64,000 nt of DNA from Cryobacterium algoricola (GTDB lineage Bacteria; Actinomycetota; Actinomycetes; Actinomycetales; Microbacteriaceae). Location of the stretch: the NCBI RefSeq assembly GCF_004402485.1, contig NZ_SOFG01000024.1, forward strand, positions 62,001 through 126,000, in the 5' to 3' direction. Shown one piece after another: positions 31,191 to 39,863 of this stretch. The position numbers and the translations under genes were made by a program. A model generated the notes under the pieces. The model made no database searches, was not told where the DNA came from, and was given only the letters and a program-made list of their open reading frames with translations. Positions within the stretch are counted from its first letter, which is position 1, and each line of letters begins with the position of its first letter.

Positions 31191-32426
31191 ATGACCGCGC
31201 ACGGCTCGGGACTCGACTCCGTCTTCCTGGGCCTGCGGGTGAGCCTGCACCTGTTGGTGCTGGGCCTCGTCGTGTTCGTGGTCGCGATGGCCGGGCAGGC
31301 GGGGATGCCCGCGGCGGTCGTCATCATCTGCCTTGCCGCCGTGCTGCTCGGAACCTATGCCATGGGCACGCTGGTCGCCTCCACCCTCCCGCGCCGTTCC
31401 CCGCCCGGGTGGGCCCTGGCCTGGACGGCCGCCCTGAGCCTCGAGTGGGTCGTCCTCATGGCCTTCAGTCCGGAGTCGATCTACCTGCTCTTCCCGCTCT
31501 TCTTCATCTACCTGCATCTGCTCCCCGGCTGGACGGGCCCCGCAGCGGTCGCCCTCGCGACCGGGATCGCGATCGTCGCCTTCGGCGTGCATCGTGGATT
31601 CAGCGCGGGTGGTGTGATCGGCCCCGTGATCGGTGCCCTGGTCGCCGTGGTGATCGGGCTCGCGTACCGGTCCCTCACCAGGGAAGCCCGGGAACGGGAC
31701 CGGCTGATCACTGAGCTGCAGGACACCCGAACCCAGCTCGCGGCGGCCGAGCGGGCCGCCGGAGTACTCGATGAACGCGGCCGGCTGGCCCGCGAGATCC
31801 ACGACACGGTGTCCCAGAGCCTCTCCAGCATCGTGCTGTTGCTGCACGCCGCCGAGCGCTCGGTCGATTCCGGCGATGTTGTGCGGTCCCGGCTGGCACA
31901 GGCCAGGGATGCCGCCTCGCAGGCGCTCGGGGAAACCCGGTCCTTCATCGACGAACTGTCCCCGCCCGCCTTGCGCCAGTCCACCCTGATCGAGGCCCTC
32001 CGACGGCTGGCCGCCGAGACGGATGCGGCCAGCGGAATTCCGGTCAGGCTCACGGTATCGGGGGAGATCGGACTTCTTCCCACCCGGGTCGAAACCGCCC
32101 TGCTCCGGATCGCGCAGGGTGCGCTCGCCAATGCCGTGCAGCATGCCCGGGCGGAACGCATCGACGTCACCCTGAGCCGGCTCGACTCGGAGATCATCCT
32201 GGACGTCGTCGACGACGGGTCCGGTTTCGTCACCGAGTCCGGACCAGACCTCGTCACGGCGTCTGTGGAGTCCGCGACAAGGCTGCGCAGCGGCTTCGGG
32301 CTGCAGGCCATGCGTGAGCGGGTCACGGAACTGGGCGGCACGCTCACGGTCGAAAGTGCGTTGATCGCCCAGAACCGTCCCGGCCACGGCACCAGTGTCG
32401 TGGCGAGTTTCGAGGTTTCCCGATGA
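31191..32426 (+). CDS. Sensor histidine kinase (HisKA_3 type)
   Basis: A 411-residue sensor kinase. The N-terminal half has about five transmembrane segments (residues 12-150) with little extracellular sequence, typical of intramembrane sensing of envelope stress. The phosphoacceptor is in LAREIHDTVSQSLSSI (His near residue 203), and the ATP domain has ALANAVQHA (N box), DVVDDGSGF (G1) and GFGLQAMRERVTELGG (G2). It overlaps the response regulator gene by 4 bases and is divergent from the ABC transporter, which it probably controls. Confidence 0.93.
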   Translation: MTAHGSGLDSVFLGLRVSLHLLVLGLVVFVVAMAGQAGMPAAVVIICLAAVLLGTYAMGTLVASTLPRRSPPGWALAWTAALSLEWVVLMAFSPESIYLLFPLFFIYLHLLPGWTGPAAVALATGIAIVAFGVHRGFSAGGVIGPVIGALVAVVIGLAYRSLTREARERDRLITELQDTRTQLAAAERAAGVLDERGRLAREIHDTVSQSLSSIVLLLHAAERSVDSGDVVRSRLAQARDAASQALGETRSFIDELSPPALRQSTLIEALRRLAAETDAASGIPVRLTVSGEIGLLPTRVETALLRIAQGALANAVQHARAERIDVTLSRLDSEIILDVVDDGSGFVTESGPDLVTASVESATRLRSGFGLQAMRERVTELGGTLTVESALIAQNRPGHGTSVVASFEVSR

Positions 32427-33046
32427 CGATCCGGGTGCTCATCGCGGATGACCATCCGATCATGCGCAGCGGCCTGACGGCCCTGTTCGAACTGGAGGCG
32501 TCGATCGATGTCGTCGGCGCTGTCGGGACGACCGAGGACGCCATCGCTGACGCCGAGCGGCTTCGGCCGGATGTCGTGCTGATGGACCTGCAGTTCCAGG
32601 GACGATTCGAAGGCGCTGCGGCGACACGTCGCATCCGGTCGATGGACGACGCGCCTGCCGTCCTGGTCCTCACGAATTACGACGCCGAAAGCGACATCAT
32701 CACCGCGATCGAGAGCGGTGCCGCGGGTTACCTCTTGAAGGACACCCCGCCGGACGACCTCATCGCCGCGGTGATCGCCGCGGCCGCCGGTCAGTCAGCG
32801 CTTGCGCCCGCCGTCGCCACCCGGCTGCTGGCGCGGGTGCGCGAGGCCCAGTCCGCGTTGAGCATCCGCGAACTGGAGGTCCTGTCGCTGGTCGCGGACG
32901 GCCACAGCAACGGGGACATCGCCCGCCTCCTGCACCTGAGCGAGACCACCGTCAAGTCGCATCTCGCGCACGTCTTTCCCAAGCTGAGTGTGACGAGTCG
33001 CACGGCGGCCGTTGCGGCCGCGCGTCAGGCCGGGCTCATCCGCTGA
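32423..33046 (+). CDS. LuxR/NarL-family response regulator
   Basis: A 207-residue regulator. The receiver domain has acidic pocket residues in VLIADDHP, the phosphoacceptor Asp in DVVLMDLQF (near residue 54), the Thr/Ser in VLVLTNYDAE and Lys in GYLLKDTPP. The C-terminal LuxR helix-turn-helix is LSIRELEVLSLVADGHSNGD then TTVKSHLAHVFPKL (residues 145-190). It is coupled to the kinase by overlapping ATGA and likely binds the palindrome at 31131-31155. Confidence 0.95.
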   Translation: MTIRVLIADDHPIMRSGLTALFELEASIDVVGAVGTTEDAIADAERLRPDVVLMDLQFQGRFEGAAATRRIRSMDDAPAVLVLTNYDAESDIITAIESGAAGYLLKDTPPDDLIAAVIAAAAGQSALAPAVATRLLARVREAQSALSIRELEVLSLVADGHSNGDIARLLHLSETTVKSHLAHVFPKLSVTSRTAAVAAARQAGLIR

Positions 33047-33076
33047 TCCGGCACTCGGGTGTCCTGCCCGATTCTT

Positions 33077-33097
33077 GCGGGCGTGGTCAACGCCCGC
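33077..33097 (+). terminator. Hairpin after the response regulator gene
   Basis: GCGGGCGT (33077-33084) and ACGCCCGC (33090-33097) form an 8-bp stem with a 5-base loop, 30 bases after the response regulator stop. No T-tract follows, so this is an intrinsic terminator of the GC-rich kind or only a hairpin. Confidence 0.5.
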
Positions 33098-33158
33098 CAA
33101 ACGGTTAACGGTCTATGTTGATAAGGTGAACAACGGGTGAACGAAGCCTGATCGATCG

Positions 33159-33896
33159 GTGAACACGCACTGGTTTCGGTGGGGCTTCGCTGGTCCGTGG
33201 CGCCGACCGGATGCCGCACGGCACGCCGGCATCCGAGACCGGAGTCACCCCACGAACGATGCGCAGAACGACAGCAGCCCGTCGGTTCGGGCCCGGGTCC
33301 TCATCGTCGGTGGCTTCTGTGTCGCGACGGCGCTCATCTCCGCCGTCTGTGTCTTCGGAGCCTCCCGGAACCTGACCGCGACGTCGGCAGAAACGGCGTC
33401 CGTTGTGACCGTGACAGCCGGGGTCGTCCCCGGCTCCACAGCGGCGGCCGACGGCCTGGACAACCCGGATGGCTCCGGGATCGAGCTGAGCGTCGACGTG
33501 CTCGCCTCCCCGGCGATCGTCGACCAGGGTGCAGCCGCGGTCCGGCCTCCGTCGTCGACGGGCGACGACTTCGCCTCCACCGTCACGCTCACCGGCCGGC
33601 AGCCCGAGATCGACCTGTGCTCCGGACTCGTGGACACGACGGCCTGGTACGGCACGCCGATGCTGGTCGAGCATTGGGGCTGCGGCGGAGAACTCTTTCC
33701 CCGGTGGACCGGGGCGCAGGTCCGCCTCGCCGGCATCGACGCCGGCGTCTACCGGGTGACCGGGGTGATCGGGACCCTGAGCGCAGGCACCGCGATGGTC
33801 AGCGACGTTCCGCCTGGCCACGACCTCGTTTTTCAGACCTGCCTGAACGGTGACAGTGCAGACATGGTCCTCATCGGCTTGTCCCGGATCGGCTAG
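33159..33896 (+). CDS. Exported protein with sortase-like C-terminal features
   Basis: A 245-residue protein with a polar N-terminus, one transmembrane segment (VLIVGGFCVATALISAVCVF, residues 47-66), a Thr/Ser/Ala-rich linker and a C-terminal domain of about 90 residues. That domain reads MLVEHWGCGG, then FPRWTGAQVRLAG, GVYRVTGVIG and LVFQTCLNG, and ends MVLIGLSRI. The order of a His, a strand pair and a LxxTC-like cysteine resembles sortases, but the catalytic Arg is not obvious, so this is a suggestion only. GTG 33159 is the visible start; ribosome site is weak. It precedes the convergent GGDEF-EAL gene by 18 bases. Confidence 0.65.
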   Translation: MNTHWFRWGFAGPWRRPDAARHAGIRDRSHPTNDAQNDSSPSVRARVLIVGGFCVATALISAVCVFGASRNLTATSAETASVVTVTAGVVPGSTAAADGLDNPDGSGIELSVDVLASPAIVDQGAAAVRPPSSTGDDFASTVTLTGRQPEIDLCSGLVDTTAWYGTPMLVEHWGCGGELFPRWTGAQVRLAGIDAGVYRVTGVIGTLSAGTAMVSDVPPGHDLVFQTCLNGDSADMVLIGLSRIG

Positions 33897-33914
33897 CTGC
33901 CCGGGGCGCTCGCG

Positions 33915-36900
33915 TTACCGGGCCGTCCGGTCCTGTCGTGGCCAGGGCGCCGGACGCCCGAACAGATAGCCCTGCCCGTGCAGCCAACCCTGCGCCAAAA
34001 GGGTCTGCGCCTGCGTCTCCGTCTCGATGCCCTCGGCGACACCCGTGAGCTTCAGGTGTGCAACGAGTCCCGCGAGGCCGGCCGCCAGCGCGTCGGCGCC
34101 GCGGTTGTCGTCGCCGAGGCCGGCGACGAAGCTCGCGTCGAGCTTGAGGCCCGTGACCGGGAGATCGCGCAGCAGTGAGATGGGGGAGAATCCGGTGCCG
34201 AAATCGTCGAGGTGCAGGCCGATGCCGAGATCGCGGACCGCGTCGAGGCTGCCCGTGGTCGAGGGCCGCAGCGACAGCACGGCCGTTTCGGTCACCTCGA
34301 CTATGAGTCGGGACGGATCGACGCCGTGGGTTCGGAGGGTCGACGTGAAGGTCTCGGCCCAGGACTCGTGGGCCAGATCGACCGCGGACACGTTGACGCT
34401 GATCGTCGTCGTACCGTTGGGATCCGCGGCCAGGACAGAACAGACCTGGTCGAGCACGTACCGATCGATTCCGAGGACGAGCCGGGATTCCTCGGCGATC
34501 GGGAGGAACTCGGCCGGCGCGAGAAGTCCGCGTCCGGGGTGCTGCCAGCGGACGAGCGCCTCATAGCCCACGGTGGAGCGATCGAGGAGAGCGACGATCG
34601 GCTGGTAGTAGACGACGAAATCGCCCTTCTGCAGCGAGATGCGAATCTCGTCTTCGATGGTGAGCCGCTCCATCGCCTGGGAGTGCATCGTGTCGTCGAA
34701 GAACTGCCACCGGGCCCTGCCCGATTTCTTGGCCCGGAAGAGAGCGGAGTCGGTGTCCCGAAGGAGACTGGCCGCCGTGGACCCGACTGTTGAGAGGGCG
34801 ATTCCCATCGACACCGTGGGGATGATCCGGTGGCCGTGGATCGAGAGTTCGGTGCTGAGCGCGGCGGTGATGTTCTCCGCGACACGTTCGACATCCGCCG
34901 GCTCGGACGCGTTCGGAACGACGACGACGAATTCATCGCCGCCGAAGCGTCCGACCCGGTCGTGGGGGAGCATGGCTGACGCGATCCGGTCGGCGATCAC
35001 GGCGAGCACCTCGTCGCCGGCGACATGGCCGAGCGAGTCGTTGACGAGCTTGAAGTTGTCGAGGTCGATGAACAGCACGCCGACGGCCAGTCCCGAATCC
35101 CGGGATTCCTCGAGGTCGTGCTCGAGCGCGTGAAGGATCCATTCCCGGTTGTGCATCCCGGTCAGCCGGTCGTTGTGCGCCTGGAACAGCAGTTCCTCGC
35201 GAGACTCGTGCTCGGCCGTGACGTCTTCGAGCTGAACGACCAAACGTTCCGGTTCGCCCGAGCTGGTCCGGATCACCGACGCGGTCCGGCGCGCCCAGAT
35301 GATCGCCCCGTCGGCCCTGACCAGGCGCAGCTCCCTGAAGGGCGTCTGAGCCGGCGTGGCGATCGTGAGCGCGCGCGCCGCGATCACGGTCTCCCGGTCG
35401 TCCGGGTGCACCAGCTCGTCTGTGCGCCTGGCGAGAAGCCAGGCTTCGTCGCGGAGGAGCATGGTGCACAAAGCCTCGTTCACGACCTGGATGCGTCCGC
35501 TGAGGTCGCAGAGGATCATGCCCGTCGTCGACGACGTCAGCACGGCCCGGAACAGCTCAACGGACTTCTCGAGGGACTGCCGCGCGACGGTCTCCTCGTG
35601 CACGTCGCGCAGGGAGATCACCCGGCCGGTGGTCTGGCCTGCCGCGTCGTGCAGGTCACGTGTCACGGTCGAGACCCAGCGATAAGTGCCATCGCTGCGC
35701 CGAACCCGGAACGGACTATGGCGCCGCACTCCATCGTTCTGTTGGGCGCGGGCTGCCAGCACGCCAGGGATGTCGTCGGGATGCACGAATTCGGCGGACG
35801 TCCGGTTCAGCAGGTCAGTGTGTTTCCAGCCCAGCGCCTCCTCAAGGGAGGGCGAAGCCCAGACATACCGGTCGGCGGAGTCGACCATGAGCACGACGTC
35901 GGAGGCGTTCTCGGCGAGCAGCCGGTAGCGCTGCTCCGAATCCAGGAGCGCCTGGACGGCGAGGTGCTGCTCCGTCACGTCCCGCCAGATCACGGACACA
36001 CGGTCACTGACAGGGGCGGCGTGGAAGTCATACCATCGGTCCGGCCGGTCGCCGTGAGGTGACGTCGCCCGGAAGCCGTCGCGATGACACGGCACGCCCT
36101 GCTCGAGGACCTCCGAACAGAGATCGCCGATCGCCCCGGAGATCGCCGCCGGCATGGGGTTGAGCAGCGAGCCGCCGATGATCTGCCCCGCGGGCATCCG
36201 GTGGAAGGCGCAGGCCGCCGGATTGGCCTCGTCGACCAGAAAATCGATGATGGTCCCGCGGCTGTTGCGTACCGCCTGAACGAGGACGTATGGGTCGCCG
36301 AGACCGTCCAAAGACGCCTGCAGGATCCTCCGGTCGGTCCGCGCCGACTGCTCGGCCGCCACGAGTGCGCCGATGGCCGTGAAGTCATGGATGGCACCGA
36401 CGACGGCGCCGTCCGGCGCAAGAGCGGGGCTCGACGACTGGAAGAACCATTGGTCGGACCCGTCCGTGCAGAGCACGCGAATGCGGCCGTGCGCCTTCGC
36501 CCCGTGGGCGACCAGGTCGGCGAACGTCGCGGCATCGGCTTGCTGGCCCGTCGGCCAGAGCCAGGACAGTGGGTTCCCGACGAGGGCGTCGCGGGCCCAG
36601 CCGATCGCCCGGGCCGTCGAGGGGGAGGCCCAGGACACGAGGCCGTCGAGGTCGGTGCGCAGCACGAAGTCGGTCACGTTGTCGGCGAGGGCGCGGTACC
36701 CGGCGAGCACGGTGTTGGTCGCCGTCCTGCCCTCAGCCGTGTCGGTCACCTCGTCCAGAAGGGCGAAGGCGCCCACGGTCGCACCGGCGTCGTCGACGAC
36801 CGGTGTCCCCGACATCCTGAACCAGGCCAGACGAGCCGGGTTGGTGTCATCGCCGGGAACAAAGAGTCCGACCAGGGTTTCTGCTATCGGCGCTCCCGTG

Positions 36901-37430
36901 CGCATGGCTGACAAAGCCGGCAGATCGTGCAGGGCGATCGGGGCGCCCCACTCGTCGATGGGATTCCAATTCTGCGCCTCGGGAGTACGTCCGAGCTGAT
37001 CGTCCCAGACCAGGTGCAACTGGCTGGTCGCGGTGAGGTTGGCGCCCAGGACCCTTCCATCCGGCGTCCCGTACGCGATAAGGCCGATGCCGGCGGGCAC
37101 AAGGGGCCGCTGCAGCCGAACGGACATGGGAGTGTCGGTCGCCCACCGGGTCTCGGAGCCGCGGTCGGGGTTGATGACGGGGACTGGCTCGCCGTCGAAC
37201 ACGGGTTCAGCGCCGTCCGCGGCGCGGGGCACGCCGGGGCGCCTGGGCGACGACGGTATTCGGATGCATGCCGCCCCTGACTGCGGGGCGACGGCCTCGC
37301 GATTTCCTGACTTATCCTCGCACACCCCGACCCCCGTTTGGGGACCATGCCCGGGGGAGAAGTCTCGGCAGAATCCGGAGCAGCTACAGACAATTCGACG
37401 GACGCGAGCGTATTTTGTTCGGTGGAACAC
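33915..37430 (-). CDS. Multi-PAS GGDEF-EAL protein, cyclic-di-GMP cyclase/phosphodiesterase
   Basis: A protein of up to 1171 residues. It has several PAS/PAC domains (about residues 100-720), then a GGDEF domain with the intact active-site GRFGGDEFVVVV near residue 828, and an EAL domain beginning YEALVRWQHPGRG near residue 957. Catalytic and metal residues of EAL are all present (SVNVSA, VEVTETAV, LDDFGTGFSPIS, LKLDASF, AEGIET, GQGYLFGRP). It can therefore both make and degrade cyclic-di-GMP. No transmembrane segment is evident, so sensing is by cytosolic PAS domains. The start is uncertain: the frame opens at GTG 37430, but GTG near 37325 or ATG 37127 are alternatives and the first 100 residues look unstructured. 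Confidence 0.9.
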   Translation of the reverse strand: MFHRTKYARVRRIVCSCSGFCRDFSPGHGPQTGVGVCEDKSGNREAVAPQSGAACIRIPSSPRRPGVPRAADGAEPVFDGEPVPVINPDRGSETRWATDTPMSVRLQRPLVPAGIGLIAYGTPDGRVLGANLTATSQLHLVWDDQLGRTPEAQNWNPIDEWGAPIALHDLPALSAMRTGAPIAETLVGLFVPGDDTNPARLAWFRMSGTPVVDDAGATVGAFALLDEVTDTAEGRTATNTVLAGYRALADNVTDFVLRTDLDGLVSWASPSTARAIGWARDALVGNPLSWLWPTGQQADAATFADLVAHGAKAHGRIRVLCTDGSDQWFFQSSSPALAPDGAVVGAIHDFTAIGALVAAEQSARTDRRILQASLDGLGDPYVLVQAVRNSRGTIIDFLVDEANPAACAFHRMPAGQIIGGSLLNPMPAAISGAIGDLCSEVLEQGVPCHRDGFRATSPHGDRPDRWYDFHAAPVSDRVSVIWRDVTEQHLAVQALLDSEQRYRLLAENASDVVLMVDSADRYVWASPSLEEALGWKHTDLLNRTSAEFVHPDDIPGVLAARAQQNDGVRRHSPFRVRRSDGTYRWVSTVTRDLHDAAGQTTGRVISLRDVHEETVARQSLEKSVELFRAVLTSSTTGMILCDLSGRIQVVNEALCTMLLRDEAWLLARRTDELVHPDDRETVIAARALTIATPAQTPFRELRLVRADGAIIWARRTASVIRTSSGEPERLVVQLEDVTAEHESREELLFQAHNDRLTGMHNREWILHALEHDLEESRDSGLAVGVLFIDLDNFKLVNDSLGHVAGDEVLAVIADRIASAMLPHDRVGRFGGDEFVVVVPNASEPADVERVAENITAALSTELSIHGHRIIPTVSMGIALSTVGSTAASLLRDTDSALFRAKKSGRARWQFFDDTMHSQAMERLTIEDEIRISLQKGDFVVYYQPIVALLDRSTVGYEALVRWQHPGRGLLAPAEFLPIAEESRLVLGIDRYVLDQVCSVLAADPNGTTTISVNVSAVDLAHESWAETFTSTLRTHGVDPSRLIVEVTETAVLSLRPSTTGSLDAVRDLGIGLHLDDFGTGFSPISLLRDLPVTGLKLDASFVAGLGDDNRGADALAAGLAGLVAHLKLTGVAEGIETETQAQTLLAQGWLHGQGYLFGRPAPWPRQDRTAR

Positions 37431-37474
37431 GGGGTCTCACTCGTGAGAGGAACAAGAAGGGCAAGGTGGCCGGC

Positions 37475-38059
37475 ATGACAGCAGTTGCCGCGGTGATCCT
37501 GGCATTGGCATCCATCGTCGTTGTCTCCGTCGGCGCGACGATCGTGGTGGCACGGATGCTGTACAAACGCATTCGACGCAGCCGGGCTGTGGCCGGTGGG
37601 GTCCTCCGCACCCGGGCCGCGCTGAGCCGGGGACCGCAGCGCGAGGTCCTGGGATTGCGCATCCGGCTGAGGGGCGCTCTCGACAGCGGCCAGGCCGCGG
37701 TTGACCTCGCGCTCGGCAGCTATGGGCCACGGGGTGAGCTTCCCCGTCTGCTCCGCCGGATCCAGAGCGAAAGTGCAGCCCTCGACGCACAACTGGTGCT
37801 GTTGACGAGTGAGACCGATGCCGTCGTCCTCGCAGCGGAACTTCCGATGGCCAGACGTCGGGTCGACGACGTCGCCGGGCTTGTGCGTCGACTGCGGGCG
37901 ACCGTCGCCGGTGGGCGCGGCGACCTCACCGACGATGTCCTTCTGGCGCTCCGCTCCGAGGTGGACCGCGAGGTCTCGGCGCTGGAGGCCGGAGTCCAGG
38001 AACTGCACGCACTCAACCTGCACGATCACCGCGACACCACAAGAGGGAGCGAATCATGA
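37475..38059 (+). CDS. Membrane-anchored coiled-coil protein encoded with PspA
   Basis: A 194-residue protein with one N-terminal transmembrane helix (AVAAVILALASIVVVSVGAT, residues 3-25), a basic stretch (LYKRIRRSRAVAGG) and an approximately 130-residue helical cytoplasmic part. ATG 37475 follows AAGG at 8 bases; an in-frame GTG at 37466 is possible. The pspA gene overlaps its stop (ATGA). In Mycobacterium, PspA works with the membrane partner PspM; this protein could play that role, but I see no diagnostic sequence similarity. Confidence 0.75.
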   Translation: MTAVAAVILALASIVVVSVGATIVVARMLYKRIRRSRAVAGGVLRTRAALSRGPQREVLGLRIRLRGALDSGQAAVDLALGSYGPRGELPRLLRRIQSESAALDAQLVLLTSETDAVVLAAELPMARRRVDDVAGLVRRLRATVAGGRGDLTDDVLLALRSEVDREVSALEAGVQELHALNLHDHRDTTRGSES

Positions 38060-38838
38060 GCGCCACGTCACGGCTGCGCATTATCTTCCGGAGCAAGACG
38101 TCACGCGCCCTCGACCGGTTGGAAGACCCCGGAGAGGCCCTCGACGACAGCTATGAACAGCAAGTGAAGATGCTCCAGCAGGTGAGGCAGGGGCTCGCGG
38201 AGGTGACGACGGCGAAGAAGCGCATCGAGCTGCAGGGGCAGGAGATGGGCGCCCGGTATCAGCGGCTGGCGGATCAAGCCAGGGAAGCCCTCACCCAGGG
38301 CCGCGAGGATCTCGCCAGAACCGCCCTCGAACGTCGGTCCTTCCTCGAAGGGCAGGTTGGGTCCATTCGTGAGCAGTACGCGACCCTGCAGCGGCAGCAG
38401 ACGCAGCTCCAGGACAACGAGCGGCGCCTCTCCGAACGCGTCGCCGCGTTCCGCACCGAGAAGGAAACGCTAAAGGCCACATACGCCGCCTCCGAAGCCC
38501 AGGCCAGGGCGAACGAAGCGGCGGCGGGCATCGGCTCCAACCTGGGCGATGTCGGCGCCAGCCTCGATCGGGCCAAGGACCGGATCGCCCAGATGCAGGC
38601 CAGGGCGGCGGCGACCGATGAGCTCCTCGCGAAGGGGGTCCTCTCCGATCTCACCGCGCCGGCGGACGCGGATCTCGACCGGCAGTTGTCTGCGGGCGTG
38701 ATCCAGGCATCCGTCGAGCGGCAACTGCAGGAACTGAAGAGTGCCGGCGCGGCAGAAAGCGAGGGTCACGGCACGACACCTCAGGGGGCTGGACCTGACG
38801 CGTGGCTGAGCATCGGGCAGGGGCCGAACACCCCCTGA
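38056..38838 (+). CDS. pspA: PspA/IM30 family phage-shock protein
   Basis: A 260-residue protein, coiled-coil over most of its length (residues 20-190), starting MSATSRLRIIFRSKTSRALD with an amphipathic helix and EDPGEALDDSYEQQVKML, the usual PspA opening. PspA oligomers coat and stabilise damaged membrane. The C-terminal 30 residues are Gly/Pro/Thr-rich and probably disordered. It is coupled to the membrane-anchored gene upstream, which suggests that the pair reports and repairs envelope stress. Confidence 0.92.
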   Translation: MSATSRLRIIFRSKTSRALDRLEDPGEALDDSYEQQVKMLQQVRQGLAEVTTAKKRIELQGQEMGARYQRLADQAREALTQGREDLARTALERRSFLEGQVGSIREQYATLQRQQTQLQDNERRLSERVAAFRTEKETLKATYAASEAQARANEAAAGIGSNLGDVGASLDRAKDRIAQMQARAAATDELLAKGVLSDLTAPADADLDRQLSAGVIQASVERQLQELKSAGAAESEGHGTTPQGAGPDAWLSIGQGPNTP

Positions 38839-38860
38839 GGGAAGCGGCCGGTGCCGAGAC

Positions 38861-39760
38861 TCAGGTCTGGGATTCCCCGGTGCCGAGTGGTTCGCCGGCG
38901 CGCCAGTAGTTGAGGCTCAGTGCGACCCCGACGACGAAGAGGGCGGCTCCGATGAGGACGGTGGCCTGGAAGAACGGCTCGTCCTCGAAGGCGAGGGCGA
39001 TCCAGCATGCCCCGAGAAAACCGCCGCCGAAACCGGCGAACCAGAGGTCCAACCGCCAGCGGTATGTCATCCACCGCCAGAATCCCTGGCCTGAGCCGCC
39101 GGAGGCCGCCTCCGGATGGGTCCACACCCAGGCCAGGTAGAACGACTTCTTGATCAGGGAGGCGAGGATGGTCGCGAAGAGGCCGCCCGCGATGACGCCG
39201 TAACTGCCGAGGAAGAGCCAGACCGCGGTCGACTGCTCCTCGCGCAACCCGTCCGGCCAGCCGCCGGCCATCATGCTTCGCACAGGCACGGCGATCAGGG
39301 CGACCCAGGCCGCCAACGGCAGCAGGAGCCAGAGCGCATGCGCCCAGAGCGCGAGGGGCCGGTAGACCGCGACGTTCGAGCCGCCGCGCATGAACGTCGT
39401 CTCCCGGCCGTAGTACGAGCCGCGACTGAGCTGATACCCGGGGAAGAGGAAGCACGCCGCGACGAGCATCATGCAGGCCGGGATGCTGACCAGGAATGAG
39501 AGGACGGACATCTCGCGTTCGATGAAGCCGAATTCTGCACGGTACGTGATGGTGTTGTCGTTGAGTGCGGCCAGCGCCTCCCCCTGGATCGTCGCCATCC
39601 GGTAGAGCGTGTACCCGAGCAGGGCAACGGCGAGGAGGGCGACGATCGTCCCGACCGCCAGGAGGATGCGCGGCAGTCGGGTGCTCCGAGGCTTTCGTGC
39701 GCGCCGGTCGGCATCGGGAACGGCTTTGGCGGGCGGGCGATGGGACGATGTGGAGCTCAC
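38861..39760 (-). CDS. Hypothetical multi-pass membrane protein
   Basis: A 299-residue protein with a basic, proline-rich N-terminus (HRPPAKAVPDADRRARKPRS) and about seven transmembrane segments (near residues 34-56, 83-103, 137-157, 177-200, 234-256 and 258-278). I chose GTG at 39758-39760 because AGAAGG lies about 9 bases upstream; the open frame starts earlier at 39796. No recognised family; Trp- and Tyr-rich loops (WVWTHPEAASG, RWMTYRWRLDLW) are notable. It converges on pspA and may be unrelated. Confidence 0.7.
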   Translation of the reverse strand: MSSTSSHRPPAKAVPDADRRARKPRSTRLPRILLAVGTIVALLAVALLGYTLYRMATIQGEALAALNDNTITYRAEFGFIEREMSVLSFLVSIPACMMLVAACFLFPGYQLSRGSYYGRETTFMRGGSNVAVYRPLALWAHALWLLLPLAAWVALIAVPVRSMMAGGWPDGLREEQSTAVWLFLGSYGVIAGGLFATILASLIKKSFYLAWVWTHPEAASGGSGQGFWRWMTYRWRLDLWFAGFGGGFLGACWIALAFEDEPFFQATVLIGAALFVVGVALSLNYWRAGEPLGTGESQT

Positions 39761-39863
39761 GCTGTAGGACCTTCTCGTTCTTAATGTCCGGGCCACGCAC
39801 GGAAAATTTCGTGCGAAGGTACGAACCCACCCTACTGGGGGCCATCGGGCAACTGCGCCGGTG

